Shown one piece after another: positions 17,989 through 26,779 of a DNA stretch of 64,000 bases (the stretch's first letter is position 1; the number at the start of each line of letters is the position of its first letter). Origin of the DNA: Pantoea coffeiphila (GTDB taxonomy: Bacteria; Pseudomonadota; Gammaproteobacteria; Enterobacterales; Enterobacteriaceae); assembly GCF_016909495.1 (NCBI RefSeq), contig NZ_JAFBFW010000005.1, positions 248,001 to 312,000 of the forward strand, in the 5' to 3' direction. The position numbers and the translations under genes were made by a program. Under the pieces are notes generated by a model. That model made no database searches and had not been told where the DNA came from. It saw only the letters and a program-made list of their open reading frames with translations.

Positions 17989-18004
17989 CAAGCGATTATG
18001 AGTC
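17989..18004 (+). repeat. Direct repeat of tRNA-Ile2 segment, candidate att remnant
   Basis: CAAGCGATTATGAGTC is identical to 20978-20993, which is the anticodon arm of the tRNA-Ile2(CAU) gene, in the same orientation. The flanks do not continue as tRNA. This is what an old tRNA-targeted integration leaves. The wider gap 17824-18116 has no gene. Confidence 0.5.
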
Positions 18005-18116
18005 CCAACTTAATTCATTTAGAAACAATGAATTACTGTGATTTCAACGGCCTGAGTCGTTGAATGCTGTTTAATACCATTGCATAGTTCTGTGCTCTGC
18101 TGCCGTTTTGCTGCCA

Positions 18117-18722
18117 TTACCGATTCGGCAGCGGCTCGTCGGCAAGCCAGCTGAGCCACTGATCTTTTGACAGTACCAGGGCACAGGGACGGACTGACGT
18201 TCTGATATACGCCAGAATTTCAGCATCGGTCATTGTTGATGCAGTGGAAGGGTAGCCAATGCCGTCATCGAACAGATAGAAGTAAAGCCAGTTTAGATGC
18301 TGACAGATTTTACTCACCAATTTCGGGTTGGCTTCTACCCAGTAATCAACGAAAAAACGCAGGTGGCCTTCAGCGTCCTGCACGGTCTCACAGCGAATCA
18401 GATGCTCAAGCTGAATTCTCAACCACACCAGCGTGCTGAGCTTCGTCCCCGGATAGACCAGACCCGCTTCGATCATATACCGACCGAGGTAGTCGCGGAT
18501 TTCATCCTCATTCGGCGTGGCATCCAGGCCTAACGAAGCGAGGATCAGCAGCGGTTCGGAATGATTGCCGGCAATCACGGCTTCCTCGGCCCACTCCACG
18601 ATAGCTCTCGCATAATTTTCATTGGCGAGATGACGGGCGGTTTTCCTTAATTCCATCAGGCACAGCAGGTCGTTTAACCTGTCGATGGCGTGAATCGGTG
18701 GCATATCAGGCTCGCAGCTCAA
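18117..18722 (-). CDS. Hypothetical protein, islet gene
   Basis: 201 aa, soluble, acidic and mostly helical in appearance (NDLLCLMELRKTAR, AEEAVIAGNHSEPLLILASLGLD, EDEIRDYLGRYMIEAGL), with no signal peptide or known motif recognised. It starts 10 bp after the stop of the membrane protein gene at 18732, so the two form an operon. Such pairings of a small soluble and a small membrane protein near a tRNA are common in accessory islets; an immunity-type role is possible but is speculation. Confidence 0.6.
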   Translation of the reverse strand: MSCEPDMPPIHAIDRLNDLLCLMELRKTARHLANENYARAIVEWAEEAVIAGNHSEPLLILASLGLDATPNEDEIRDYLGRYMIEAGLVYPGTKLSTLVWLRIQLEHLIRCETVQDAEGHLRFFVDYWVEANPKLVSKICQHLNWLYFYLFDDGIGYPSTASTMTDAEILAYIRTSVRPCALVLSKDQWLSWLADEPLPNR

Positions 18723-18731
18723 TAGCGTTGG

Positions 18732-19241
18732 TCAGGGGGCCGTCATCGCAAAGAGAATAACGGTGCCCAGCGCATTGGTTTTTTTGGAAATGAAAATGTC
18801 TTTATCAAACTGAAAATTCCCTTCGGGATAACATATTTTGATATTCCGCCCCAGATCGGGATCGTCAACTCTTGCCCCGGCGCAGGATTTATGGCCGCGC
18901 GGGGAATAGGTGTAGCTGGCGGCATAGGCGGAGGTTTCACCGGGAAGATAGTAAGCAACCGTCATTAATGGAATAATGGCTATTACCATTAAAACAATAA
19001 ACGATCCAAGGAAAAATTTAAGATAATCAATGCGTTTTCCGCTCTTAATTAGCCCGCGATGAAACGCAAAAAGAGAGAGGCAGAGTGATAACCCCAGCGT
19101 CATCAGGATAAAGTTTTTTCTGGTGGCATCATTAAGAAAGGTTTCGGCATAAATCCCGCTGCGCCAGACGATAAAACCGAATATCACCAGCAGAACCGCG
19201 ATGCTGATCGTGAACAGGTAAAGATAGGAATAGTTTTTCAT
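18732..19241 (-). CDS. Hypothetical small membrane protein, islet gene
   Basis: 169 aa from the ATG at 19241, preferred over 19250 because GGGG lies 6 bases upstream of it. Three membrane helices are visible (about 5-25, 40-58 and 72-95), followed by a C-terminal part containing two cysteines (KSCAGARV, IKICYPEG). The DNA is visibly more AT-rich than its neighbours, a sign of foreign origin. It precedes the 201-aa gene in an operon. No family recognised. Confidence 0.55.
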   Translation of the reverse strand: MKNYSYLYLFTISIAVLLVIFGFIVWRSGIYAETFLNDATRKNFILMTLGLSLCLSLFAFHRGLIKSGKRIDYLKFFLGSFIVLMVIAIIPLMTVAYYLPGETSAYAASYTYSPRGHKSCAGARVDDPDLGRNIKICYPEGNFQFDKDIFISKKTNALGTVILFAMTAP

Positions 19242-19315
19242 TGTCCCCATTACGGCTTTTTCAGATCCCTCGTTAGCCGAATCATAGCATCACGCCGCTG
19301 AGCTGCACTCGCCTT

Positions 19316-20620
19316 TTATCCCAGGCGGGCGATACGCGAGCTGGCCTCGTTAAGATGGCGGCGTAATACGTCAAGACATGGGGTGAAATTGGCGGAAAAG
19401 CGGTTGCAGCTGCTGGCTATAGCATAAAAGTTCTCAGCCAGTTCCAGCGCTTCCTGCCAGGTGTCTCGACTAATGATTTCCGGTAATGACGCCGCCCGAA
19501 GCTCGTTCACGATTGCGCCGCCGGCTCTGGGGGCAAACCCCATAGGCAGGATGTCGTAGGCCGGGGCGAGATGATAGGGGCGGCCACGGTCGCTGATGAA
19601 CGACAGATTGCCGTGGTGCATGTCGGTATTGCCAATCAACATGCCGAATGCCCAAAGCCGTGCGGTGCTGGCTGCCGATTCAGAGTCGACATGTCCTTGC
19701 GTAACAAGGTTATTAACCAGAACAGGCCAGGAGGCAGGGGCATTGCCGACAAATTCTGCATCAAGCGCGCGCAGCGAGAAGACGCCAATACGGCCCAGCT
19801 GTCCAACGCGGTCGAATCGGGGGATCTCAAGGAAGCGCTGACCGCCAAAATCGAAAACTTCTGTTTCCACACCCAGCACCCCCAGCGCCAGGTGTTCGGC
19901 CAGCAGAAGGTCGCGCCAGCGTTCGCTGACCGGATTATTGTCCGGGGCCGAGAATTTCACCAGTACGTGCCCGCGTTCTGTATAGGTACAGAATTTTGGC
20001 TGTTCTCCTCCTGCTGATGATCCAGGAGCCTCACCGGCACCCGCTGCCAATGCCAGCGCGGGATACGCCGTGGCGCGCTCAACCGGGGTGGGGTCCGGCA
20101 TTTCCAGGAAGCGGTTTCGCGCCTGTTCCCCTATCAGCAGGTTGCCGATAGCATCATGGCCCTGTGCGAGCAAAGCTCTGACCACATCGGAATCGATCCA
20201 CTGCTCTGGATTCATCGGCAGGCCGAGATCGGCCGCATGTGCTGATGCCCAGGCGCGCCCAAGATACCCCTGTGGCCGCATGTCAAACAGCCACCACGGC
20301 AGTCCGTCGCTATGGAGACTGACGTTGTCAGTCTGCACCATAACAAATCCCTCAGGCCGAACCGGAATGAGTTCGCCAAGCGGCATGACGCGGCCTTCAG
20401 CAGTGATACGGTAAATGGGCGCAGATCTGAATCCGCGCCAGGCGTCGCGCAGGGCATATTGAATAGATGGGCCCGCTCCAATCCGCACAATATCATCCCC
20501 CATATCCCTTAATGCACGGGACATCGTTGGTTGGCTGATTTCCAATATTTCAATAAGTTGCCGAGCTTTCATCGGCCCCTGGTTGAGTAACTGGCGTAAT
20601 GTGTCAGTGCGAACAGGCAT
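19316..20620 (-). CDS. yjjJ: HipA-like protein YjjJ
   Basis: 434 aa. An N-terminal winged-helix segment (about 1-60, LRQLLNQGPMKARQLIEILE and QPTMSRALRDMG) is joined to a HipA-type kinase-like domain with GGEQPKF (substrate/ATP loop), HVLVKFS (lysine), GMLIGNTDMHHGNLSF (catalytic Asp/Asn) and YHLAPAYDILPM (metal-binding Asp). This layout and the length match E. coli YjjJ, a HipA-family protein reported to be toxic when overproduced. In E. coli yjjJ lies directly after deoD; here it is about 24 kb away, inside the tRNA-Ile2 islet. No HipB partner precedes it; the fused DNA-binding domain may serve that role. Repeats upstream of the start may be its operator. Confidence 0.82.
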   Translation of the reverse strand: MPVRTDTLRQLLNQGPMKARQLIEILEISQPTMSRALRDMGDDIVRIGAGPSIQYALRDAWRGFRSAPIYRITAEGRVMPLGELIPVRPEGFVMVQTDNVSLHSDGLPWWLFDMRPQGYLGRAWASAHAADLGLPMNPEQWIDSDVVRALLAQGHDAIGNLLIGEQARNRFLEMPDPTPVERATAYPALALAAGAGEAPGSSAGGEQPKFCTYTERGHVLVKFSAPDNNPVSERWRDLLLAEHLALGVLGVETEVFDFGGQRFLEIPRFDRVGQLGRIGVFSLRALDAEFVGNAPASWPVLVNNLVTQGHVDSESAASTARLWAFGMLIGNTDMHHGNLSFISDRGRPYHLAPAYDILPMGFAPRAGGAIVNELRAASLPEIISRDTWQEALELAENFYAIASSCNRFSANFTPCLDVLRRHLNEASSRIARLG

Positions 20621-20637
20621 AATATTGAATCGCTTTA

Positions 20638-20668
20638 TGAATAGATAAGTGAATAGATAAATGAATGA
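20638..20668 (-). repeat. 12-bp tandem repeats upstream of yjjJ
   Basis: TGAATAGATAAG and TGAATAGATAAA lie head to tail, followed by a partial TGAATGA, 17 bp or more upstream of the yjjJ start. The position suits an operator bound by the HTH domain of YjjJ, but this is inference. The rest of 20621-20892 shows no gene. Confidence 0.45.
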
Positions 20669-20894
20669 CTATCTTATCAGTTAAATTTTAACCGATCACC
20701 TCTCTGGAAGGGGCGTGTGGGTGTTTTTTGATCGGAAAAAGATTGTGTGTGGGGATGGCATCAGGTTGCTGGCGAAGGCATGGGGTAAAAGCGGTAAGGC
20801 GGCAAGCAAAGTGGGACCGGTAATGGATTATAACGTTGAAGCAGCAAAGCAATTTCTCTGCCGCCACTTTGCTGCCACTCAAGTCTCAGGCAAC

Positions 20895-20920
20895 AAAAAA
20901 GCCACTCAATAGAGTGGCTT
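20895..20920 (-). terminator. Terminator downstream of tRNA-Ile2
   Basis: Read on the minus strand, a 7-8 bp perfect stem (AGCCACTC/GAGTGGCT) is followed by a run of six Ts. It starts about 27 bp after the 3' end of the tRNA gene. Confidence 0.75.
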
Positions 20921-20946
20921 AATTATATGATTCTAAAGCTAAAATT

Positions 20947-21022
20947 TGGTGGCCCCTGCTGGGTTTGAACCAGCGACCAAGCGATTATGAGTCGCCTGCT
21001 CTAACCACTGAGCTAAGGGGCC
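20947..21022 (-). tRNA. ileX: tRNA-Ile2 (CAU anticodon)
   Basis: 76 nt including encoded CCA. Acceptor GGCCCCT/AGGGGCC, anticodon loop CTCATAA with CAU, and T-arm GGTTCAA closely match E. coli ileX, whose wobble C becomes lysidine to read AUA. CAU alone could mean Met, but the acceptor and D-arm sequences are those of the Ile2 gene. Confidence 0.93.
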
Positions 21023-21681
21023 TGAGGCGCAGGATTATAATGGAACTGCGCGCAGCGATCCAGCGTTTACCATTTGTATGTCTATTTTCCAGGCAAACTA
21101 CGATAGCCCGGAACTGGTTGAATTACAGACAGTTTGAGCACGACGATAGAACGATCCCCCATAGCTAACCTGCGCAATGTGCTTCCATAAATCTTTCCGA
21201 CCTTCATTTTTCTGTAATATTTTCCCGTTAAAAATCGGGCTGCGCGATTCGGCCGGGTGGAAAACGTTGTGCCTCTGCCGGGCTTTGGTGCGATAGAAAA
21301 AGTTGAATTTTTAACCTGTTTTATCCCCTTGATTTTGTTTGTAATTCCATTGGTTTTTCGTGATGAATATCAAGATTAATTAATGAGTTAGTCCTGCTGC
21401 CTTGATTTATCTACACGCGTAGATAGAATGCGTGTTGAGTGAAAATTCACGGCGTGGGAAATCCGGCGGCCACGTGAAGGTCAATTTTGTTTCGCGTTAC
21501 TTATATGACTGGTCGCTTTTGAACCGGCGAGCGCGGAACGAAAAACATGTTCCAACACCAGGGAACCCGTTACCGATCTTTGCTACAGGGCTTTATGTTT
21601 CTCTCCCCCGACCGTGTTTTTTCCTCATGCAGGAAGCTCACGGCAGGGGCCTTAAATGGATTTTCAAATCAGGATTTGTCT
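21023..21681. other. Gene-free upstream region of the MFS-LacI-nucleosidase operon
   Basis: About 660 bp with no convincing reading frame. It turns AT-rich from about 21290 to 21410, as expected for a promoter, and contains the LacI-type palindrome at 21408-21425. The first possible start at 21547 would add 45 residues of unlike composition to the transporter, so it is rejected in favour of 21682. Confidence 0.5.
21408..21425. promoter_or_regulatory. LacI-family operator candidate
   Basis: TATCTACACGCGTAGATA is an 18-bp palindrome with one mismatched pair and a central CG, the typical shape of LacI/GalR operators. It lies upstream of an operon encoding a LacI-family regulator, which is the probable ligand-sensing repressor. 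Confidence 0.5.
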
Positions 21682-23073
21682 ATGTCTCAACCTAATAGCG
21701 TTGCCAAACCCGATACGGTGCCACCTACCGCAGCGGCCGATGAACGTTTAACCACCGAAGAAGGGCGTAAGGATTTTTGGCGTGCGACCCTGTCATGCTG
21801 GCTGGGTACAGCCATGGAGTACGCTGACTTTGCGCTGTACGGGTTGGCCGCCGGTATTATCTTTGGCGATGTCTTTTTCCCCGAAGCCAGCCCCTCAATG
21901 GCGCTGCTCTCCAGCTTCGCGACCTGGTCGGTGGGCTTTATCGCCCGCCCCATCGGTGCGCTGTTCTTCGGCTGGCTGGGCGATCGCCGTGGCCGAAAAA
22001 TCGTCATGGTCTCCACCATTATTCTGATGGGCGTTTCAACGACCCTGATTGGCCTGATCCCCTCTTATGCTTCCATCGGACTGTGGGCTCCCGCCTGTCT
22101 GGTGATCCTGCGCTTTACTCAGGGTTTCGGAGCCGGGGCGGAGCTTTCCGGCGGTACGGTGATGCTCGGTGAATATGCCCCGGCGCAGCGGCGTGGGCTG
22201 GTATCCTCAATTATTGCGCTCGGTTCCAACAGCGGCACGCTGGTTGCGTCGCTGGTGTGGCTGGCGGTGGTGCAGATGGATCAGCAGTCGCTACAGGAGT
22301 GGGGCTGGCGTATTCCTTTCCTGTGCAGTTCGCTGATTGCCCTGGTGGCGCTGTGGATACGCCGCCATTTACGCGAAACGCCGGTGTTCGAACGTCAGAA
22401 ACAGGCGCTACAGCAGCAGCGCTCGCAGGCGCAAAACGCACCGGCAACCACCGATAACCGTGGATTCTGGCAGCGCAGCCGTGCTTTTCTGGTGATGGTC
22501 GGCCTGCGAATTGGTGAAAACGGTCCCTCGTATCTGGCTCAGGGGTTTATCATCGGCTACGTGGTAAAAGTGCTGGCCGTAGATAAATCCGTGGCGACGA
22601 CCGCCGTGTTTATTGCCTCTCTGCTTGGCTTCCTGATTATTCCACTGGCGGGCTGGCTGTCGGACCGCTTTGGCCGCCGGATTACCTATCGCTGCTTCTG
22701 CCTGCTGCTAATCCTCTATGCCTTCCCGGCCTTTATGCTGCTCGATTCCCGCGAGCCTGCCGTGGTGATTGCCACTATCGTCACCGGAATGGGGCTGGCA
22801 TCGCTGGGGATTTTTGGCGTACAGGCGGCGTGGGGAGTAGAGTTGTTCGGCGTGACGCATCGCTACACGAAAATGGCCACGGCGAAAGAGCTGGGATCGA
22901 TTCTCTCCGGCGGTACGGCACCGCTGGTGGCTGCGGCGCTGCTCTCCTGGACCGGGCACTGGTGGCCGATTGCTACCTACTTCGCGGCGATGGCGGCGAT
23001 TGGACTGATGACAACGTTTGTTGCACCGGAAACGCGCGGGCGCGATCTCAACGATCCCGACGACGCAATTTAA
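21682..23073 (+). CDS. MFS transporter, metabolite:H+ symporter type
   Basis: 463 aa with 12 membrane helices in the sugar-porter-like/MHS arrangement. Signatures are GWLGDRRGRKIVM in the loop between helices 2 and 3 and GWLSDRFGRRITY in the matching second-half loop, plus GAGAELSGGTVMLGEYAP. The start is the ATG preceded by AGGA 9 bases upstream. It is followed by a LacI regulator and a nucleoside hydrolase, so uptake of a nucleoside or ribosylated compound is the likely job (inference). Confidence 0.85.
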   Translation: MSQPNSVAKPDTVPPTAAADERLTTEEGRKDFWRATLSCWLGTAMEYADFALYGLAAGIIFGDVFFPEASPSMALLSSFATWSVGFIARPIGALFFGWLGDRRGRKIVMVSTIILMGVSTTLIGLIPSYASIGLWAPACLVILRFTQGFGAGAELSGGTVMLGEYAPAQRRGLVSSIIALGSNSGTLVASLVWLAVVQMDQQSLQEWGWRIPFLCSSLIALVALWIRRHLRETPVFERQKQALQQQRSQAQNAPATTDNRGFWQRSRAFLVMVGLRIGENGPSYLAQGFIIGYVVKVLAVDKSVATTAVFIASLLGFLIIPLAGWLSDRFGRRITYRCFCLLLILYAFPAFMLLDSREPAVVIATIVTGMGLASLGIFGVQAAWGVELFGVTHRYTKMATAKELGSILSGGTAPLVAAALLSWTGHWWPIATYFAAMAAIGLMTTFVAPETRGRDLNDPDDAI

Positions 23074-23097
23074 CGACAAAATAAGGATAGCGGCTGA

Positions 23098-24162
23098 ATG
23101 GCAGTAAATAATCTGACGAAGTCGGCGGCCGCAAAGCAAAACCCTCATCGAGCCACGCGTGCCGATGTTGCCCGAGAAGCCGGAACGTCGGTGGCCGTGG
23201 TCAGCTATGTGATCAATAACGGCCCGCGTCCGGTGGCGGCGACCACGCGCGAACGTGTTTTGGCGGCGATTAAGAAAACCGGCTATCGCCCCAATAATGT
23301 GGCGCGGGCGCTGGCCTCCGGCACCACCAAAACCTGGGGCCTGATTGTGCCGAATATCGATAACGCCTTTATCGCTTCGCTGGCCCATGCGCTTCAGCAG
23401 GAGGCGCTGGCCAACGATATGGTGATGCTGTTAGGCGATTCGGGTGACAGCCGCAGGCGCGAGCTGCAGCTGATTAATAATATGCTCAGCCAGCAGGTCA
23501 GCGGGCTGTTTTATATCAGCGTGGATCGCCACCCTTATACCGATTTACTGCAGGCCAGCGGCACGCCGTTTGTGATGCTGGACAGTGTCGATCCGGCACT
23601 GCAGGTCAGCGTACTGCGGGTGGATGAGCGGGAGGCTTCCCGTCAGGTGACCGCTCACCTGTTAAGTCATGGCTACGGCGAGGCGGGGATTATCTGCGGT
23701 CCGCTGGAGATGCTGAATACGCAGGAGCGCCTGCTCGGCTGGCGGGAAGCGCTGGCAGAGCACGGCGTGCAGGAAAATCCGCAGTGGATTTTTAGCACGC
23801 CCTACACCCGCGAAGGTGGCTATCTGGCGGCAAAAAAAATGTTACAGGGGGCGACGGTGCCGCGTGCGCTGTTTGCTACCAACGAAGCGCAGGCAATTGG
23901 CTGTATCCGCGCGCTGAGCGAGCAGGGGCTGAAGGTGCCGGAGGATGTGGCGCTGGTCTGTTTCAACGGCACGCAGCAGTCGGCGTATCACGTGCCTTCG
24001 CTGACCACCGTTCGGCAGCCGGTGGCCGAGATAGCCAAAGCGGCGATCGTCATGCTCGCAGAATGGAACGGTAAAGCCATGCTGCGCGAGTTTTCCCACC
24101 GGCTGGAGATTGGTGAATCCTGTGGCTGTCAGGCAGCCCCTTATTCCGATAGCGAGTTATGA
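23098..24162 (+). CDS. LacI-family transcriptional regulator
   Basis: 354 aa. The N-terminal helix-turn-helix (about 20-70) reads ATRADVAREAGTSVAVVSYVIN followed by the hinge helix NNVARALASG, and a periplasmic-binding-protein-like sensor domain fills the rest (WGLIVPNIDNAFIASL, ALFATNEAQAIGCIRAL, LTTVRQPVAEIAKAA). About 20 residues precede the usual start of the HTH. Its last 4 bp overlap the nucleoside hydrolase start. Probable local repressor induced by a nucleoside or ribose-type ligand; see the palindrome at 21408. Confidence 0.9.
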   Translation: MAVNNLTKSAAAKQNPHRATRADVAREAGTSVAVVSYVINNGPRPVAATTRERVLAAIKKTGYRPNNVARALASGTTKTWGLIVPNIDNAFIASLAHALQQEALANDMVMLLGDSGDSRRRELQLINNMLSQQVSGLFYISVDRHPYTDLLQASGTPFVMLDSVDPALQVSVLRVDEREASRQVTAHLLSHGYGEAGIICGPLEMLNTQERLLGWREALAEHGVQENPQWIFSTPYTREGGYLAAKKMLQGATVPRALFATNEAQAIGCIRALSEQGLKVPEDVALVCFNGTQQSAYHVPSLTTVRQPVAEIAKAAIVMLAEWNGKAMLREFSHRLEIGESCGCQAAPYSDSEL

Positions 24163-25154
24163 AGAGATTAATTATTGACTGCGATCCCGGCAACGGGATT
24201 GCCGGAGCCAATGTAGACGACGGGCTGGCGATAGCACTGGCGCTGGCGGCTCCGTCGCTTTCACTGGAGCTGATCACAACGGTGGCGGGAAATACCCCCA
24301 GCGAGGTGGGATACAGCGTGGCGAAAGATTTGATGCAGCGTACCGGCAGGTCGGTGCCGGTGGTGAAAGGGGCCGACAGGGCGTTGTATGAACCTGCCGG
24401 GCCGTGGCGCGAAGTGCTGGATCGCCGGGTAAACGATAATCAACTGGGATATCTGTGGCAGGGGGTACGTCAGCCCGCCAGTTTTGAACCCACGCAGCAG
24501 GAGGCGGCGGATGCGATCGGCCAGCTGATTTGCGACAATCCGGGTGAAATTACCCTGGTGGCGATCGGTCCGCTGACCAACGTTGCGCTTGCGCTTCAGC
24601 GCTATCCACAGATGGCGCAGGCGGTGCAGGAGATTGCCATTATGGGCGGCGTGTTCGCGCTGGATGATTTTATTAAGGACACCAACTTCGGTATCGATCC
24701 AGAGGCGGCGCATCAGGTGCTGACCAGCGGCGCGAATATCACGCTGGTGCCGATGGACGTCACCAGCAAAACGATGATGACCCACGGCGATCTGGATCGT
24801 ATTGCCCAGCTACCCGGGCCACTGGCCGAATTTGTCAGTGAAACGCTGCGGCCGTGGATTGATTACTCGATGCAGACCCGTCGCCTGCCGGGCTGCTGGA
24901 TACACGATGCGCTGGTGGTGGCGTGGCTGATTAATCAGGACGTTGCCCGTGCGGCGGATTACTACGTCGATGTTGAACTCCGACCAGGCATGACGCGCGG
25001 TAAATCCTGGCGCTACCGCCCGCCGCTGCGGCTGGATGTGGGGATTGACCAGCCCGAGGGGGGACTGATCCACGTGTTGCAGTCCGTGGATAACGATCTG
25101 CTGTTATCGATGCTGGAGACGTATCTGGCGATGGCCCAACCTGCCATTCCCTGA
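24159..25154 (+). CDS. Nucleoside hydrolase (inosine-uridine family) with modified N-terminal loop
   Basis: 331 aa of the IunH fold, which splits ribonucleosides to base and ribose using a calcium held by aspartates. MKRLIIDCDPG opens as normal, but the usual DPGxDDA is stretched to DPGNGIAGANVDDGLAI, inserting about seven residues between the calcium-binding aspartates. Other family features are present: ITTVAGN, VAIGPLTNVALAL, IMGGVF, NFGIDPEAAHQVL and WIHDALVVAWL. ATGA overlap with the LacI gene shows translational coupling. Substrate unknown; purine and pyrimidine nucleosides are both possible. Confidence 0.88.
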   Translation: MKRLIIDCDPGNGIAGANVDDGLAIALALAAPSLSLELITTVAGNTPSEVGYSVAKDLMQRTGRSVPVVKGADRALYEPAGPWREVLDRRVNDNQLGYLWQGVRQPASFEPTQQEAADAIGQLICDNPGEITLVAIGPLTNVALALQRYPQMAQAVQEIAIMGGVFALDDFIKDTNFGIDPEAAHQVLTSGANITLVPMDVTSKTMMTHGDLDRIAQLPGPLAEFVSETLRPWIDYSMQTRRLPGCWIHDALVVAWLINQDVARAADYYVDVELRPGMTRGKSWRYRPPLRLDVGIDQPEGGLIHVLQSVDNDLLLSMLETYLAMAQPAIP

Positions 25155-25270
25155 ATCGATGAAAGCGTGAGGCTGATGCAGCATGGTCTTTCGATTGCAC
25201 AAGATCGAGGCCGATGCATCAGTATCCTCTGACTTTTATCGTGCAGGCCGGTAAGCGCTATTTCCCTCCT

Positions 25271-25288
25271 TTGCCAGGCGCCTGGTAA
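25271..25288. promoter_or_regulatory. Palindrome upstream of second MFS gene
   Basis: TTGCCAGGCGCCTGGTAA contains a perfect 12-bp palindrome CCAGGCGCCTGG with a central CG and mostly symmetric flanks. It lies in the 357-bp gap 25155-25511, about 225 bp before the MFS start. It could be a regulator site or a REP-like remnant; no other gene is visible in the gap. Confidence 0.35.
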
Positions 25289-25511
25289 ATATGCACCGGT
25301 TTCCTCGTTCGTTCAAAAGCGGCCTGGCACTACCTGATCTCGGCGCGGTTTTGACACTGACTCGATGATTACCTGCCTAATAATTACTCGAGAAACAAAC
25401 TGAAACTTCCGCTTACACCCTGATGATAAGCCTGACAAAAGGGTTCCCTTGGGCTTGTTGTTCACATGCTATAAACAAATAAATAACAAATATCCCCTAC
25501 AGGACATCCCC

Positions 25512-26747
25512 ATGCTTAACTGGACTTCTACCCAGCGCAATGTGGCGTTCGCCAGCTTTGCCAGCTGGACGCTGGATGCGTTCGACTTCTTTATTCTGGT
25601 CTTTGTGCTGAGCGATATTGCCGCCAATTTCCACACCGAAATTTCCGATGTCTCGCTGGCGATCATGCTGACGCTGGCGGTCAGGCCGATTGGTGCACTG
25701 CTGTTTGGCCGCCTGGCGGAAAAATACGGGCGACGCCCGATCCTGATGACCAACATCATTATCTTTTCACTGTTTGAGCTGCTTTCCGCCTGGTCGCCGA
25801 CGCTGGAGTGGTTCCTGATCTTCCGCGTGATCTACGGCGTGGCGATGGGCGGCGTGTGGGGCGTAGCCTCCTCGCTGGCGATGGAAACCATTCCCGATCG
25901 CTCGCGCGGACTGATGTCCGGCGTGTTTCAGGCGGGTTATCCCTGCGGCTATCTGCTGGCGTCAATCATCTTCGGCCTGTGCTACAGCATGGTGGGATGG
26001 CGCGGGATGTTCCTGATTGGCGCGTTGCCGATCCTGCTGCTGCCGTTTATCTATTTTAAAGTGCCGGAGTCGCCGGTGTGGCTGGCCGCCCGCGAACGTA
26101 AGGAGAGCGCGGCGCTGATGCCGGTGCTGCGCAGCCACTGGAAGCTGTGCATCTATCTGGTGCTGCTGATGGCCTGTTTTAATTTCTTCAGCCACGGGAC
26201 TCAGGATCTCTATCCTACCTTCCTGAAAGTGCAGCACGGCTTCGATCCGCATACGGTCAGCATTATTGCCATCTGCTACAACATTGCGGCAATGCTGGGC
26301 GGCATATTCTTCGGTTCACTGTCGGAGAAAATCGGCCGTAAGAAGGCGATGATGATCGCGGCTTTCCTTGCGCTACCGGTGCTGCCGCTGTGGGCGTTTT
26401 CCAGCGGCTCGTGGATGATTGGCTGCGGCGCGTTCCTGATGCAGTTTATGGTGCAGGGCGCGTGGGGCGTGGTGCCGACTTATCTGACTGAACTGGTACC
26501 GGCCAATGCCCGTGCGGTGCTGCCGGGATTTGTCTATCAGCTGGGGAATCTGATTGCGTCGGTGAATGCCACACTGCAGTCGAAAATTGCCGAAGCGCAC
26601 GGCAATAACTACGGGCTGGCGATGGCGATCGTTGCGGGAACGGTGGCCGTGCTGATCTGCCTGATTGTCGCCTTTGGGCGTGAAACCCAGGGCGTTAAAA
26701 TTTCAGGTAGTGAGGACCGGGGGCAGGGCGCAGCGGAAAACCGGTGA
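25512..26747 (+). CDS. MFS transporter of the sialate/lactate:H+ symporter type
   Basis: 411 aa, 12 membrane helices. Family features: WTLDAFDFFILVFVLSDI in helix 1, FGRLAEKYGRRPILM in loop 2-3, PESPVWLAARERK and SLSEKIGRKKAMM in the second half. These resemble the NanT/Jen1 (SHS) branch of carboxylate carriers. The ATG at 25512 is preferred over 25449 because AGGA lies 8 bases upstream and helix 1 then starts naturally. It stands alone with its own promoter region, so the substrate (a monocarboxylate or acidic sugar) is a family-level guess. Confidence 0.82.
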   Translation: MLNWTSTQRNVAFASFASWTLDAFDFFILVFVLSDIAANFHTEISDVSLAIMLTLAVRPIGALLFGRLAEKYGRRPILMTNIIIFSLFELLSAWSPTLEWFLIFRVIYGVAMGGVWGVASSLAMETIPDRSRGLMSGVFQAGYPCGYLLASIIFGLCYSMVGWRGMFLIGALPILLLPFIYFKVPESPVWLAARERKESAALMPVLRSHWKLCIYLVLLMACFNFFSHGTQDLYPTFLKVQHGFDPHTVSIIAICYNIAAMLGGIFFGSLSEKIGRKKAMMIAAFLALPVLPLWAFSSGSWMIGCGAFLMQFMVQGAWGVVPTYLTELVPANARAVLPGFVYQLGNLIASVNATLQSKIAEAHGNNYGLAMAIVAGTVAVLICLIVAFGRETQGVKISGSEDRGQGAAENR

Positions 26748-26779
26748 GGGGACGACAGCCTGGGGCCGTCGTCGGTAAG

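Noticed and set aside
17985-18010. Second tRNA-like sequence near 18000
   Set aside because: Only the 16-bp anticodon-arm segment is present; acceptor, D and T arms are absent, so it is a repeat and not a tRNA gene.
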